Source: Clostridiales bacterium (lineage in GTDB: Bacteria > Bacillota > Clostridia > Christensenellales > CAG-1252). Taken from it: DNA of 14,461 nt. The notes beneath the pieces are model-generated. The model saw only the letters and a program-made list of their open reading frames with translations, was not told the DNA's origin and searched no databases. Within the stretch, counting starts at the first letter, position 1. The number at the start of each line of letters is the position of its first letter. The position numbers were made by a program, and so were the translations under genes. The stretch lies in contig DMCI01000044.1 in the NCBI GenBank assembly GCA_003445835.1, positions 1 through 14,461 of the forward strand, given 5' to 3'. This document shows, one piece after another, positions 5,554-14,018 of this stretch.

Positions 5554-6993
5554 TCAGATCTCTTCGCCGACGGCGAGTTTTACGCAGCGGTAGCCGCCGT
5601 CGTAATAGCCCTGCTTTTTAAGCTCCTCGATGCGGTCGATCATATGCGTCAGGATCTCCTTATCCTCGATCAAGCGATCCAAGGCTTCCGCCATCGACTT
5701 TTTGTCAGGATATTCGTCGGTCGCGTCGCCGTATTCCCTGCCGTGGATGGCGCCGTAGACCTCATGCCCGCCGATGTGCTTCATAAACACCTTGGGAATG
5801 GGATAATAAGCAAGCTCGCTGGGCTTGGTGACCAATAGATCGCTGACCGGCATCAAAAGGTTGGTGGAATAGACCGCGCGGAAAATGTCGTCGTGGTAGA
5901 TGGCTGTGACGCCTTCCGCATTGCCTTCGCGGATATTTTTAACGAAGGCGGTCAGTTGATCGTAATTGTTAAAATACGTTTTGCATTTTATATCGGGAAG
6001 GATCGCTATCAACTTTTCGTAAACCTCTTTGTGGTCGCCGAAGTTGATGAACAACGCGACTTTTTTTGCCCTGACGTAAGGGATCAAATGTTTGACCATC
6101 GCGGCAAAGTCATCAAAACCGGCGCCGGCGCCGCCCACCGTCATCAAAATACGCATCGGCGCGCCGGAAGCGATCCGCTCTTTGCGCAAGCGATCGTCCT
6201 CTTCCAGATTGACCAAAAGTTCGTGATCGATAAAGCAACCTACTTCCTTCAAAACGGAACCCGGAATGCCCTTTAAGGGCGTTTTGGCAAATCCGTTCAA
6301 AGTCTTGTAGCCAAGGTACGCGTACGGCGTTTGTACGGCGTGGATAGCCCCCTCCGAAAGATGCAAGCCCATCGGCCAGTTATCCGGAATGGCGTTGACG
6401 ACGTGCGTCATCCCCGCGTGCACTGCGCCCTGCGAAGGCCAAACGTGCGTAGCGATATACGGGATATCCTTGGGGATATTTTCAAAAATCGGAACCAAAA
6501 GCTCGCTGTTCTTTTGATCCTTGGCGTTGTAGGTGATCTTTTTGAATCCGTCGCGGTTCATCGGTTCCCAAACGAGTTTGTTGAACAAACGTGACTTTTG
6601 CGAGATGCGGGACGCAAGCGAATAAAGATCGTTTTGCTCGCGGATCATCTTGGACCCCGTAGCGTCAAAAGAAGCAAGATCCAGCCAATACGGCTTGTAC
6701 CCAAGCGCCGCGGCGCAAGACGCCATAGCGATGGAAATGCGATAGTGTCCAAAGCCCATTCGTATGTTGCCCACGATCAAAGCCTTTTCGTCAAAAGGCT
6801 CGTTTTTGTCGGAAAATACGATGTTTTTTGCTCCAAGAAAGGACAACGTGTCAATTTCTTTGAAGCCAAGCTTATAGTCGGCGGCACTGTCGTCGCCGTA
6901 CTTCTTCAAAAACTTTGCTTTGCTTCGTTCCGCCGCGCGGACGGTTTTGTCGTCGATCGGATTGTCAAAAATGCTTTTTGTTCTGTCTTTCAT
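5554..6993 (-). CDS. GT-B-like protein of unknown function in the alpha-galactosidase operon
   Basis: This is a 479-residue cytoplasmic protein without signal peptide or membrane segments. GNIRMGFGHYRIS (75-87) resembles the GxGH loop of MurG/MGDG-synthase-type GT-B enzymes. MTVGGAGAGFD (284-294) resembles the start of their second Rossmann domain, and SDLLVTKPSELAYYPIPKVF (384-403) lies where those enzymes bind the nucleotide sugar (SDxxxTKPG). I therefore infer a two-domain GT-B fold, perhaps acting on a nucleotide sugar or a sugar phosphate, but I cannot assign a reaction. The ATG overlaps the TGA of the GH36 gene (ATGA) and an AAGGGGA site precedes it, so the two are coupled and probably act in the same pathway. 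The GG found in true GT28 enzymes is replaced by SE at 392-393, so activity may differ. Confidence 0.65.
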   Translation of the reverse strand: MKDRTKSIFDNPIDDKTVRAAERSKAKFLKKYGDDSAADYKLGFKEIDTLSFLGAKNIVFSDKNEPFDEKALIVGNIRMGFGHYRISIAMASCAAALGYKPYWLDLASFDATGSKMIREQNDLYSLASRISQKSRLFNKLVWEPMNRDGFKKITYNAKDQKNSELLVPIFENIPKDIPYIATHVWPSQGAVHAGMTHVVNAIPDNWPMGLHLSEGAIHAVQTPYAYLGYKTLNGFAKTPLKGIPGSVLKEVGCFIDHELLVNLEEDDRLRKERIASGAPMRILMTVGGAGAGFDDFAAMVKHLIPYVRAKKVALFINFGDHKEVYEKLIAILPDIKCKTYFNNYDQLTAFVKNIREGNAEGVTAIYHDDIFRAVYSTNLLMPVSDLLVTKPSELAYYPIPKVFMKHIGGHEVYGAIHGREYGDATDEYPDKKSMAEALDRLIEDKEILTHMIDRIEELKKQGYYDGGYRCVKLAVGEEI

Positions 6994-8609
6994 AAAATTT
7001 CCCCTTTTGCCGTATTGTATTTCAGAGTGTTTTCCTTTCCTCTGAACTCATACCGAATTTTGATCAAGCGTCCCCTCTTTGCGAAGGAAAGCACCTTGGC
7101 TTCGTGGAAAAGCTCAAAGGCTTTGTCCATAGCCGCCTTTTGTTCGGGACCGTATTCCCCGACGTTATCCGACGTCATCAAAACGCTGCCGAACAGCGCG
7201 TTGATCGTAAGAAGCGCTTTTCGCGTTTTTTTGGAAAGACCGATATTGTCGTCCCTCAAAAGGAAGACGTCGGGATCGTTTCCGAAAAAGCTACCGTTCA
7301 TAAAACTGCGATAGATGGTATTTTGCAAAGTGATCTGCGTGGAAGGACGCTCTCTGTGGAAAAACTTCATATAAAAAGCGTCGTCAAAGGAGAGCGAAAC
7401 GTCCGGTCCGACGCGCATATAATCAAATTTCCCCACCGCGTTGAAGAGGGTCGCGCCGCATCCGAGGATCAAGCGATCGGACAAAACTTCACGCAAAAAG
7501 TCGTATGCGTATTCCGCCGCTTCGCTGCGCGTTTTTCCATCGTACTCCGGGAGATTTGCCGCGTACAAAAAGTCCAACTTAAAGAGGTCAAAGCCCATAT
7601 CCGCGTAGTGGCGCAAACACTTTTTGATATACGCAAGAACGTCGGGATTTTCAAGGTCGAGCGCGTAAAACCCGCTCCAGTTGGAACCGCATTTTACAAA
7701 TTCGCCCTTTTTGTCACGCTTGAAAAACTCAGGTCTTTCGCGGAATAAACGGCTCTTTTTTTCCGCGACGAAGGGCGCGAGCCAAATGCCCGCTTTTAAG
7801 CCGCGGGCATGCGCTTTTTCGGGCAGGAAAGAAAGCCCGTTCGGAAACTTGTTTTCATCCACGTCCAGCCAATCGCCCACGAAGGTTTGATATCCGTCGT
7901 CGATCTGGAACAAGTTGAAACGCTCGTCCAGCGCTTCCAAATCGCGCAAAATGATCTTTTCGGAAATATCTTGGTAATAGTTGTACCAAGAGGTGTACCC
8001 GAATATTTTTTGCGGCGAACGATCGGGGAAACGACGCTTAAGATCCGCCATTCCCTCTTCATAAGAGGGATAAGACATATAATCCGCCACGGGGTAACTT
8101 TGCCCCGCTTTGACCGTCGCGCCGTAAACGTCGCTTTTTAAAAGGATGTTCCCCGTACGACGATCCGCCTCAATGATCATATACGCCTTTTTGTAGTTGA
8201 GGTTCAAAAGCATACCGTTACGACCGCCTTTGCGATAAAAGACGTCGTACCCGTGCACCCGACGGACGTCGTAAGGATAAAAGTGGTAATCGCCGTAGCG
8301 GTCAAAGGAATAGGCATCCAAGAGTCCCTTGGGCAAATGCAAAAGGTTCTTTTCAAAGCGAAGGAAGTGCCGCTCCCTGCTGTCCGTCCAGGATTGATAC
8401 CCGTTCAAAAACAGCAGATTATCCGCGCCGACCCTCTTGCCGCAAATACTCGGAGGCAGTTGCTCCTCGTAAGAAAGAAGTTTCAAGTCGGTATTGGCGG
8501 TCAGAACAAGCGTCCGTCTGCGATCGTCTTCCCTTCTTTCCAAGGAAAAATCCGCGCACCCGCCGTAGGCTTCACGCTCCTCTCCGTTGGCGACGTAACG
8601 AATCAACAT
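6990..8609 (-). CDS. GH36-family alpha-galactosidase-like enzyme
   Basis: The 539-residue protein matches the compact bacterial GH36 group typified by Thermotoga GalA. A beta-sandwich N-terminal domain with LNGYQSW (68-74) precedes a barrel with GYTSWYNYY (204-212) and FQIDDGYQ (234-241). FKLDFLYA (343-350) supplies the nucleophile Asp346, and RVGPD (399-403) the acid/base Asp403; their spacing suits the family. It should release alpha-linked galactose from small sugars by a retaining mechanism. No signal peptide is seen, so it works inside the cell on sugars brought in by the symporter just upstream (2-nt gap between stop and start). Other alpha-linked sugars cannot be excluded because GH36 specificities vary. 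A modest GAGAAG site precedes the ATG. Confidence 0.88.
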   Translation of the reverse strand: MLIRYVANGEEREAYGGCADFSLERREDDRRRTLVLTANTDLKLLSYEEQLPPSICGKRVGADNLLFLNGYQSWTDSRERHFLRFEKNLLHLPKGLLDAYSFDRYGDYHFYPYDVRRVHGYDVFYRKGGRNGMLLNLNYKKAYMIIEADRRTGNILLKSDVYGATVKAGQSYPVADYMSYPSYEEGMADLKRRFPDRSPQKIFGYTSWYNYYQDISEKIILRDLEALDERFNLFQIDDGYQTFVGDWLDVDENKFPNGLSFLPEKAHARGLKAGIWLAPFVAEKKSRLFRERPEFFKRDKKGEFVKCGSNWSGFYALDLENPDVLAYIKKCLRHYADMGFDLFKLDFLYAANLPEYDGKTRSEAAEYAYDFLREVLSDRLILGCGATLFNAVGKFDYMRVGPDVSLSFDDAFYMKFFHRERPSTQITLQNTIYRSFMNGSFFGNDPDVFLLRDDNIGLSKKTRKALLTINALFGSVLMTSDNVGEYGPEQKAAMDKAFELFHEAKVLSFAKRGRLIKIRYEFRGKENTLKYNTAKGEIL

Positions 8610-8611
8610 AC

Positions 8612-10072
8612 TTACTTCTCGTCACCGTCGGTGGGGACGGGTTCTTCCGCGATCTCTTCCGCGATCGCGGGGACGGCTTTGTCCTCCGGTTTGGCGATGA
8701 TCTTCATGATCTTCTTTTCATTGTAGAAGCCGAGGATCACGGCGCCGAGACCGCAAAACGCCATAGCCACGAACGCCACGATCATAAGACCGGTGGAAGA
8801 CGCGGTGATGTCGTTGGAAGTTTTATCCTGCGCCGTACCGATGATGGCAAGCGAGGTAAAGATCAACATCGCAAGGGATTGCCCCCACTTCATAGCAAAG
8901 GTCCTTGCCGCAAAGAACATACCTTCGCGGTTTTCCCCCGTCAACTTTCCTTCCGCTTCGGCAACGTCCGCAACGATGGATTGCGGGATGATGCCGAGAA
9001 GCGCCATCGGGAAGGCGGCGATCACACAAATCAAAACGCCGAACACGACGCCCGGGATCGCCGGAATAAACTTGATCAGCGCGGTGATGACGTACGCAAG
9101 CGCCAAGCCGAGGAAGCCCGCGATCGTAAGTTTCTTTTTGCCGAACTTACGCACGAAGGAGGTCACGAAAGGATAGAACGCCGCGGAAAGCACCGTCATA
9201 CCGCCCATAAAGATCATCGTATAGCTTTCGCTGATGCCCATCGAGACTTTTACGAAGAACGGAAGCCCCGTTTGGAACAAGGTAAGCCCCACCCAGTACA
9301 TGATATCCGAGCCGACGAAGACGCGGAAATCCTTGTTTTTAAAGGTGGAAGCAAGCGACTTGAACATATTTTGATTGGAAGGCTCGGTATCCACGAATTC
9401 CTTTTCTTTCAAAAGGAAGGTGGGAAGCAACATCGCCACGCAAGCGATGACCGCAAGCACGATGAAGCAAGCGCGATAACTCCAGTCAAAGGTGAGCCCC
9501 GCCCCGCGAAGAACACCCGCAAAGACGAAGGGAGTATACGCCAAAAGAGTACCCGCAAAGAAGGTCAACGAGATCGCCGTGGAAATGAACATTCTGTCTT
9601 CCTGCGTCTTGCCGAACTCCGAGATCAACGCGTTGTACGGCGTGCAATACATCGTCATAAACAGATAGAAAAGCACGATGAACACAGAGATCCACGCAAC
9701 GTTGATACCGCTGATGGCGTTGACCGGCGCACAGAACAGCAAGACCGTCACGACGGAAAGCGGTACGGCGGCAAGCTGCATAAAGGGGATGCGCCTGCCC
9801 CTCTTGTTGCGGCTTCTATCCGACCAATTGGCGATAAGCGGATCGGTCACCGCGTCAAAGATCCTGCTGAGTGCGGTGATCAAGCCCAAAATGGTCAAAA
9901 ATCCGAGGATCACCAGTCCCGGTTTGATAAACTGTTTTGCCCCCAGGTCGATATCCGCCTGAGTGGGGAGATAGAAAGTCACGAGCCACGCGTTGATGAT
10001 CCCACTGAGCATTGACCAACCGAGCTGTCCGATGGAAAAGATAATCATTTGTTTTTTACTCAATCTTTTCAT
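8612..10072 (-). CDS. GPH-family sugar:cation symporter (MFS)
   Basis: The 486-residue protein has about twelve membrane segments. The loop after the second segment carries RIFDAVTDPLIANWSDRS (70-87), then NKRGRRIPFM; the DAVTDP...SDR...RGRR pattern is diagnostic for glycoside-pentoside-hexuronide:cation symporters of the melibiose-carrier type. It should import a sugar or glycoside with Na+ or H+. It lies between the tetR gene and a GH36 enzyme, so an alpha-galactoside is the likely cargo. After the last segment the protein ends in an acidic, Ala/Pro-rich tail (about 458-486) of unknown role. The ATG has no ribosome binding site at the normal distance: AGGAGGG lies about 34 nt upstream, with a GC-rich hairpin between. 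Confidence 0.92.
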   Translation of the reverse strand: MKRLSKKQMIIFSIGQLGWSMLSGIINAWLVTFYLPTQADIDLGAKQFIKPGLVILGFLTILGLITALSRIFDAVTDPLIANWSDRSRNKRGRRIPFMQLAAVPLSVVTVLLFCAPVNAISGINVAWISVFIVLFYLFMTMYCTPYNALISEFGKTQEDRMFISTAISLTFFAGTLLAYTPFVFAGVLRGAGLTFDWSYRACFIVLAVIACVAMLLPTFLLKEKEFVDTEPSNQNMFKSLASTFKNKDFRVFVGSDIMYWVGLTLFQTGLPFFVKVSMGISESYTMIFMGGMTVLSAAFYPFVTSFVRKFGKKKLTIAGFLGLALAYVITALIKFIPAIPGVVFGVLICVIAAFPMALLGIIPQSIVADVAEAEGKLTGENREGMFFAARTFAMKWGQSLAMLIFTSLAIIGTAQDKTSNDITASSTGLMIVAFVAMAFCGLGAVILGFYNEKKIMKIIAKPEDKAVPAIAEEIAEEPVPTDGDEK

Positions 10073-10082
10073 AGACTTCTGC

Positions 10083-10111
10083 GGCGCTTCGTCCGAACGG
10101 CGCCACCCTCC
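10083..10111 (-). promoter_or_regulatory. Hairpin-separated ribosome binding site of the symporter gene
   Basis: On the minus strand GGAGGG (10106-10111) is followed at once by GGCGC (10100-10104), an inner CGU...ACG pair around UCGG, and GCGCC (10083-10087). Ten bases then remain before the ATG at 10072. If the hairpin forms, the Shine-Dalgarno sequence is brought to about 11 nt from the start, a usable distance; without it the distance is about 33 nt. Confidence 0.45.
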
Positions 10112-10151
10112 TTGTTTTTTTTGCCGCGGCCGGATCGACGCGGGGTTAACG

Positions 10152-10757
10152 TTAATCTTTTTTGAGCGTGTGCAGAATGATCTCGATCATCGAGCGGACT
10201 TCCTGCCTCTTATCGGTGAGGTCGTCCTGCCTGACGATGTGCGATTCCGTCGCAAGCTTCTTGCAAAGAGAAAGCATCGCGTGCGTCGTGGAATAGTAAA
10301 AAAGATCCAAGTCCCAAAGCTTTTTCACGCTGCCGTCCGCCACGCCCGCTTGGTACGCCGCGACGAAACGCTCTTTGAAAATATCCAGATTGTCGGAGTA
10401 TTCTTTGGGGATCTCGATCTCCTCGCTGAGACAATACGCATCGAATTCACTGAGGAAGCGATAGTACTCCTCGTGATCGCCGAAGATCTCGTAAAAATGA
10501 TAATAGAAGCGGGAAAGCCTGTCAAAGCCCTTTCCCGTTTGATCGTCGACGAACAATTCGCACATTTTTTCGGAAAGTTTCAACGCACAAGCGAGGATCA
10601 ATGAACTGCGTTTATAAAAATAACGGTAAAAAGTCGCTTCGCCGATGTTGCACGCTTCCGCAACGTCCTTGATCTTGACTTCCGCGATCCGATTGGAACA
10701 AAACAACTTGATCGCGCGTTCCAAAATATAATTCCTTCTTATATCCTTGATACTCAT
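10152..10757 (-). CDS. TetR-family transcriptional regulator
   Basis: From the preferred ATG the protein is 201 residues. The N-terminal helix-turn-helix spans about 24-50 (EVKIKDVAEACNIGEATFYRYF), with the typical ATFYRYF recognition helix and K50 region. The rest is an all-helical ligand and dimer domain without clear homology. The start at 10757 is chosen because GGAG lies about 5-6 nt before it; a frame extension of 18 codons upstream would run back through the operators and promoter. It is the first gene of the symporter-GH36-GT-B operon, with no terminator before the symporter, and its own promoter carries a repeated palindrome. It most likely represses this operon until a sugar or sugar derivative binds. 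The ligand is unknown. Confidence 0.92.
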   Translation of the reverse strand: MSIKDIRRNYILERAIKLFCSNRIAEVKIKDVAEACNIGEATFYRYFYKRSSLILACALKLSEKMCELFVDDQTGKGFDRLSRFYYHFYEIFGDHEEYYRFLSEFDAYCLSEEIEIPKEYSDNLDIFKERFVAAYQAGVADGSVKKLWDLDLFYYSTTHAMLSLCKKLATESHIVRQDDLTDKRQEVRSMIEIILHTLKKD

Positions 10758-10793
10758 ATATTCTCCTACCTTTTCTAAATGCGTCGGGTATTT

Positions 10794-10810
10794 TGATAGC
10801 CCGTCTATCA
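10794..10810. promoter_or_regulatory. Downstream TetR-type operator
   Basis: A perfect palindrome TGATAG-N5-CTATCA that extends to 9-bp arms (10791-10799 and 10805-10813). It begins inside the end of the -10 hexamer and covers the transcription start. A protein bound here would block initiation. Confidence 0.7.
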
Positions 10811-10812
10811 AA

Positions 10813-10842
10813 ATTATAATAGATCGCCTATCATTTTGTCAA
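10813..10842 (-). promoter_or_regulatory. Promoter of the tetR-symporter-GH36-GT-B operon
   Basis: The minus strand has a consensus -35 TTGACA (10837-10842) and consensus -10 TATAAT (10813-10818) with an 18-nt spacer. Both elements are perfect, so expression should be strong unless repressed, which fits the two operators placed on it. Confidence 0.85.
10817..10833. promoter_or_regulatory. Upstream TetR-type operator in the promoter spacer
   Basis: A second copy of the same 17-bp palindrome with one mismatch (TAATAG-N5-CTATCA on the plus strand). It lies between -35 and -10. Its centre is 23 bp from the downstream copy, roughly two helical turns. Confidence 0.65.
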
Positions 10843-10878
10843 CCCCCAAATTTTCGACGCGGCGGAGATTCGACAAAA

Positions 10879-10900
10879 AACCTCGGAAAAATCCGAGGTT
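10879..10900 (-). terminator. Terminator of the GH13/GH106-like operon
   Basis: AACCTCGGA (10879-10887) pairs with TCCGAGGTT (10892-10900) around AAAA. On the minus strand the helix is followed by a run of T residues. It lies about 30 nt past the GH106-like stop and separates this operon from the tetR promoter. Confidence 0.9.
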
Positions 10901-10930
10901 TTTGAATGTTTATTTTTTTACTTTACGCGC

Positions 10931-13900
10931 TTATTTTTCAATAAAACTGACGATGGGCGCAGTCAAAACGCCGCTTCTGTCGATGACGTATTTTTTGGAG
11001 CGGCAGATGACGGACTTGTTGTTGAACCAGCTGGGACTATCCGAACGCTTGTACTTCCTGCGGATATGCACCGCGCCGAAAGCGTTCTCACGCGGAGCGT
11101 AAGCAACGATATCCAGTTTGTTTTCCCCTTTCACGGTATCGAAGGTAGCGGCGTACGGCGCAAAGAGAACGTCCTTTTCTTCCCCGTTCACCGCAAGGGT
11201 GACAAGCGCCGAAGCGTAACGGAGCGAGATCTCCGCCTTGCCGCCCTCCGAAACGAAGGAGGTGTGATAGGTGATCTTTCCGCTGTAGAAGGGCAATTTT
11301 TGCTTGGTCAGATCACAGAAAGCAAGTTTTTCGGGCAGGCGAACGATGCGCTGCGTGGTGCCGCAAAGAGAAACGCCGAACTCGCCGAGCAAATAGCAAT
11401 TTTCAAAGCGCTCGTACTTGCCCATCGGAATGGTGATATCGATGACGTTTTTGCCCTTTTGGATTTGGACGGGAACGGTGCGGAACGCTTTGTCCACGTA
11501 ATAGCCGTCGGCGGGCGCCATAACGGTCTCCCCGTTGACGACGAGGGTGTAGGTTTCATACTCCAACGCAAGATGTGCGGGGACGGCGAGATCGCTGTTG
11601 AACACAAAGCGCGCAGTGGCTTGCTTTTTGTCCTTTTCCGGCGTGCGGAGCCAAGGTTGCAAAGCGGAGCGATACGGCGGAAGTCCGAGCTTCTTTCTTG
11701 CCCTTGCGGTAGCAAAATCAAGGTCGGCTTTTTTGTAGAATTCCCCGCCGACGGACCACATCGCCTTATCCAAGAAGAGAACGTTGGGCTCGTCCAGCGT
11801 ATAGGAAACTTTTTCCGTCAAAGAAAGCTTGCCGACGGGTCTGCTTTCGGACACGACGTCGGTCTTTTGCGTTTCCGCTTCCGCAGCTTCGTAATGAAGG
11901 AGCAAGCTGTCGTTGTTGTAAAACACCTTTCTGACGTAAGTGACGCCGCTTTCCACCGTGGAGGAAATCGGACGGATCTCCCCGCTCATGGTATCGTACT
12001 CCGTCACGGTCCAATTGCCTTTTACGCCGATGCGGACGTTGTCCTTAACGACGTTTTGGTCGTTGGTAACGGGAACGGAATGCGGAAAGGGGAAGCCGCC
12101 GCGCGGCGAAGTGACAAAGACCCATCTTGCGCCGTTGTCCTCGCGGATGGTGGAAAGATACCCTTCTTCCTTGCTTTCGGAACGGACGAAGACCGTTCTG
12201 TTATCCGCCACCGCGGCGCAAACCGCGCCTTTTTCAAAGGGGATGACGTCGCATTGATCGGCAAACGCCTTGACATCCGCAGAGGGCATACCCTCCATCA
12301 AATCGGGAGCCGTGCCGAGGAAGACGACCCTGCCGCCCGCATCGCGGAAAGACTTTAAGTAGTCCAGCGTGGAACGGCGCATCGTAAGAAGCCCCGGAAC
12401 GAGGATGGTCTTATACGCGCACTTGCCCACCGCGAGAGGGTTGTCGTTGCGTTGCATCGGAAGGAGCGCTTCGGACAGGAAGTCGAAATCGCAACCGTTG
12501 AAAAGAAGCCAATCGGTCAGATCGAAGAAGTTCTTTTCCAGTTGTTTTTGCACCTTGCGGGAACGCTTTTGCCCCGCGTAAGAAATGAAGTAGCTTTCAA
12601 TGGGATGGATGACGGCGACGTCGTTGATCGCCTTGCCTCTGGTCAAAGCGGTGTTGAGCCTTGCAAAGTGGTCTTCGAGTTTCTTGAACTTTTTGTACCA
12701 AGGCGCTTGATAGAAGATCGAAGGCGGATAGTCGCGCTTGGCTTCGCCGCGCATGCTGTAATAGGAAAGGTGCGGCACGCGGACGGTCACGCCGAGGCAA
12801 GCGAGCCAATCGCCTTCCTCCTTGAACTTGCCGAATTCCGCCACCCAGCGCGAAACGCCGTACAACTCGCAAAGCATGGCTTCTTTGCCCTCTTGTCTGA
12901 CCACCGACTCGGTCTGCTTCGCCGCGGTGTACTCGTGTCTGCCGCACAAAAGATCGATGCCGGGGATGCCGAAGTTTTTGTAGTGACGCATCGTTTCGCC
13001 CACCGCCCTGTTTTGGCTGTAGAGGGAAGGTTCTTCCATCAAGTGGCCGGTCAAAGCGATGCCGAGGTCTTCGCAACGCTTGCCGAGATTATCCGCAAAC
13101 GCTTCCGCAAAACGCTCGGTACGGTGCGTATGATAGTTGAACCTCGTTTGATAAAGAGTGGGCGTGTTTACGTCAAAGAAAAGTTCGGGCAAGGTATCGA
13201 GGATATCCGCGCCGAAGGTCTTTTGATAAGTTTCGGTAAAATCGTCCGTCCAAGGGATCACCGCTTCGAGCGGGAACATATAGAACTTAAACGGCCAACT
13301 GATCTTCATCTGCGGTTCGTCGGTGAAGATGGCGGGGATGGTCTTGCCAAACTCCTCGCCCACCGCTTTTTGATAAGCGCCGTAGGTATAATCGGCAAAC
13401 GCCGTCAACGCTTCTTTTGAAAGCGCGTCCACGTAACCCGCTTGGTTGAAAGTATCGGTAGGCTCGTCCACGACGAGGTAAGCGTAGTAACGGAGACCGA
13501 ATCCGCCCTTGCCCTTTTCAAGCCTCTTATAGCCCTTGCAGGAGCCCAAAAGCCAACGCACGGCGTACGTCGCAAGAAGTTTTGCGCCGCCCGTTTGTCT
13601 GCCGTCGGGAGCAAAAGTCGCGTTTTCCTTTCTCTTTTTGGCGGTGAAGATCAAACCTCTTCTTCTGAGTCTGCCGTCCTTGGTGACAGCGCCGCCCGCA
13701 AAGCCGGAAGGATAACGATCCTCGTCGTAAAGCCACGCGAGCATCCCGCTCTTTTTTGCGTCATCCACGCAGGCTTTTACGCATTCGTTGAACTCCTCTC
13801 CGAGGTACGGAGTGGCAAGTCCTGCGCGCGGGTGCATATGATAGCCGCCGAAGCCCATCTCCTTGAAGATCTGAGATTGACGGACGCATTCTTCCTTTTC

Positions 13901-14005
13901 AAGCTTGTCGTTCCAAGACCAAAACGGCGCGCCGCGATATTCGGACGTCGGATTCTTAAAAAGCTCTTCACTCAATTTTTCGGTTTTGTTTTTTTCGTAC
14001 AGCAT
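10931..14005 (-). CDS. GH106-like glycoside hydrolase (alpha-L-rhamnosidase-type)
   Basis: This is a 1024-residue cytoplasmic protein. The N-terminal barrel has the GH106-type layout: APFWSWNDKL (26-35), GGYHMHPRAGLATPYLGEEF (53-72), WLYDEDRYPSGFAGG (91-105), FTDEP (227-231), GHLMEEPS (320-327) and LCELYGVSRW (378-387). Glu/Asp residues in the last three are the best catalytic candidates. The C-terminal half (from about 560) contains beta-rich stretches like the sugar-binding domains of GH2/GH106 enzymes. Known GH106 enzymes cleave alpha-L-rhamnose from pectic or other glycans; they are often secreted, whereas no signal peptide is seen here. The start has a GGAGA site at about 6 nt. It lies 13 nt after the GH13 gene, so both should be co-transcribed. 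Specificity is a guess; the family match is fair rather than certain. Confidence 0.65.
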   Translation of the reverse strand: MLYEKNKTEKLSEELFKNPTSEYRGAPFWSWNDKLEKEECVRQSQIFKEMGFGGYHMHPRAGLATPYLGEEFNECVKACVDDAKKSGMLAWLYDEDRYPSGFAGGAVTKDGRLRRRGLIFTAKKRKENATFAPDGRQTGGAKLLATYAVRWLLGSCKGYKRLEKGKGGFGLRYYAYLVVDEPTDTFNQAGYVDALSKEALTAFADYTYGAYQKAVGEEFGKTIPAIFTDEPQMKISWPFKFYMFPLEAVIPWTDDFTETYQKTFGADILDTLPELFFDVNTPTLYQTRFNYHTHRTERFAEAFADNLGKRCEDLGIALTGHLMEEPSLYSQNRAVGETMRHYKNFGIPGIDLLCGRHEYTAAKQTESVVRQEGKEAMLCELYGVSRWVAEFGKFKEEGDWLACLGVTVRVPHLSYYSMRGEAKRDYPPSIFYQAPWYKKFKKLEDHFARLNTALTRGKAINDVAVIHPIESYFISYAGQKRSRKVQKQLEKNFFDLTDWLLFNGCDFDFLSEALLPMQRNDNPLAVGKCAYKTILVPGLLTMRRSTLDYLKSFRDAGGRVVFLGTAPDLMEGMPSADVKAFADQCDVIPFEKGAVCAAVADNRTVFVRSESKEEGYLSTIREDNGARWVFVTSPRGGFPFPHSVPVTNDQNVVKDNVRIGVKGNWTVTEYDTMSGEIRPISSTVESGVTYVRKVFYNNDSLLLHYEAAEAETQKTDVVSESRPVGKLSLTEKVSYTLDEPNVLFLDKAMWSVGGEFYKKADLDFATARARKKLGLPPYRSALQPWLRTPEKDKKQATARFVFNSDLAVPAHLALEYETYTLVVNGETVMAPADGYYVDKAFRTVPVQIQKGKNVIDITIPMGKYERFENCYLLGEFGVSLCGTTQRIVRLPEKLAFCDLTKQKLPFYSGKITYHTSFVSEGGKAEISLRYASALVTLAVNGEEKDVLFAPYAATFDTVKGENKLDIVAYAPRENAFGAVHIRRKYKRSDSPSWFNNKSVICRSKKYVIDRSGVLTAPIVSFIEK

Positions 14006-14018
14006 AATTTTCTCCGAT

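Noticed and set aside
8879..10015. 378-codon plus-strand ORF
   Set aside because: Antisense to the symporter; the product is a His/Arg/Glu-rich mirror of membrane-protein codons.
11066..12358. 430-codon plus-strand ORF
   Set aside because: Antisense shadow of the GH106-like gene with no ribosome binding site and no recognisable domain.
12452..13420. 322-codon plus-strand ORF
   Set aside because: Also antisense to the GH106-like gene; no independent support.
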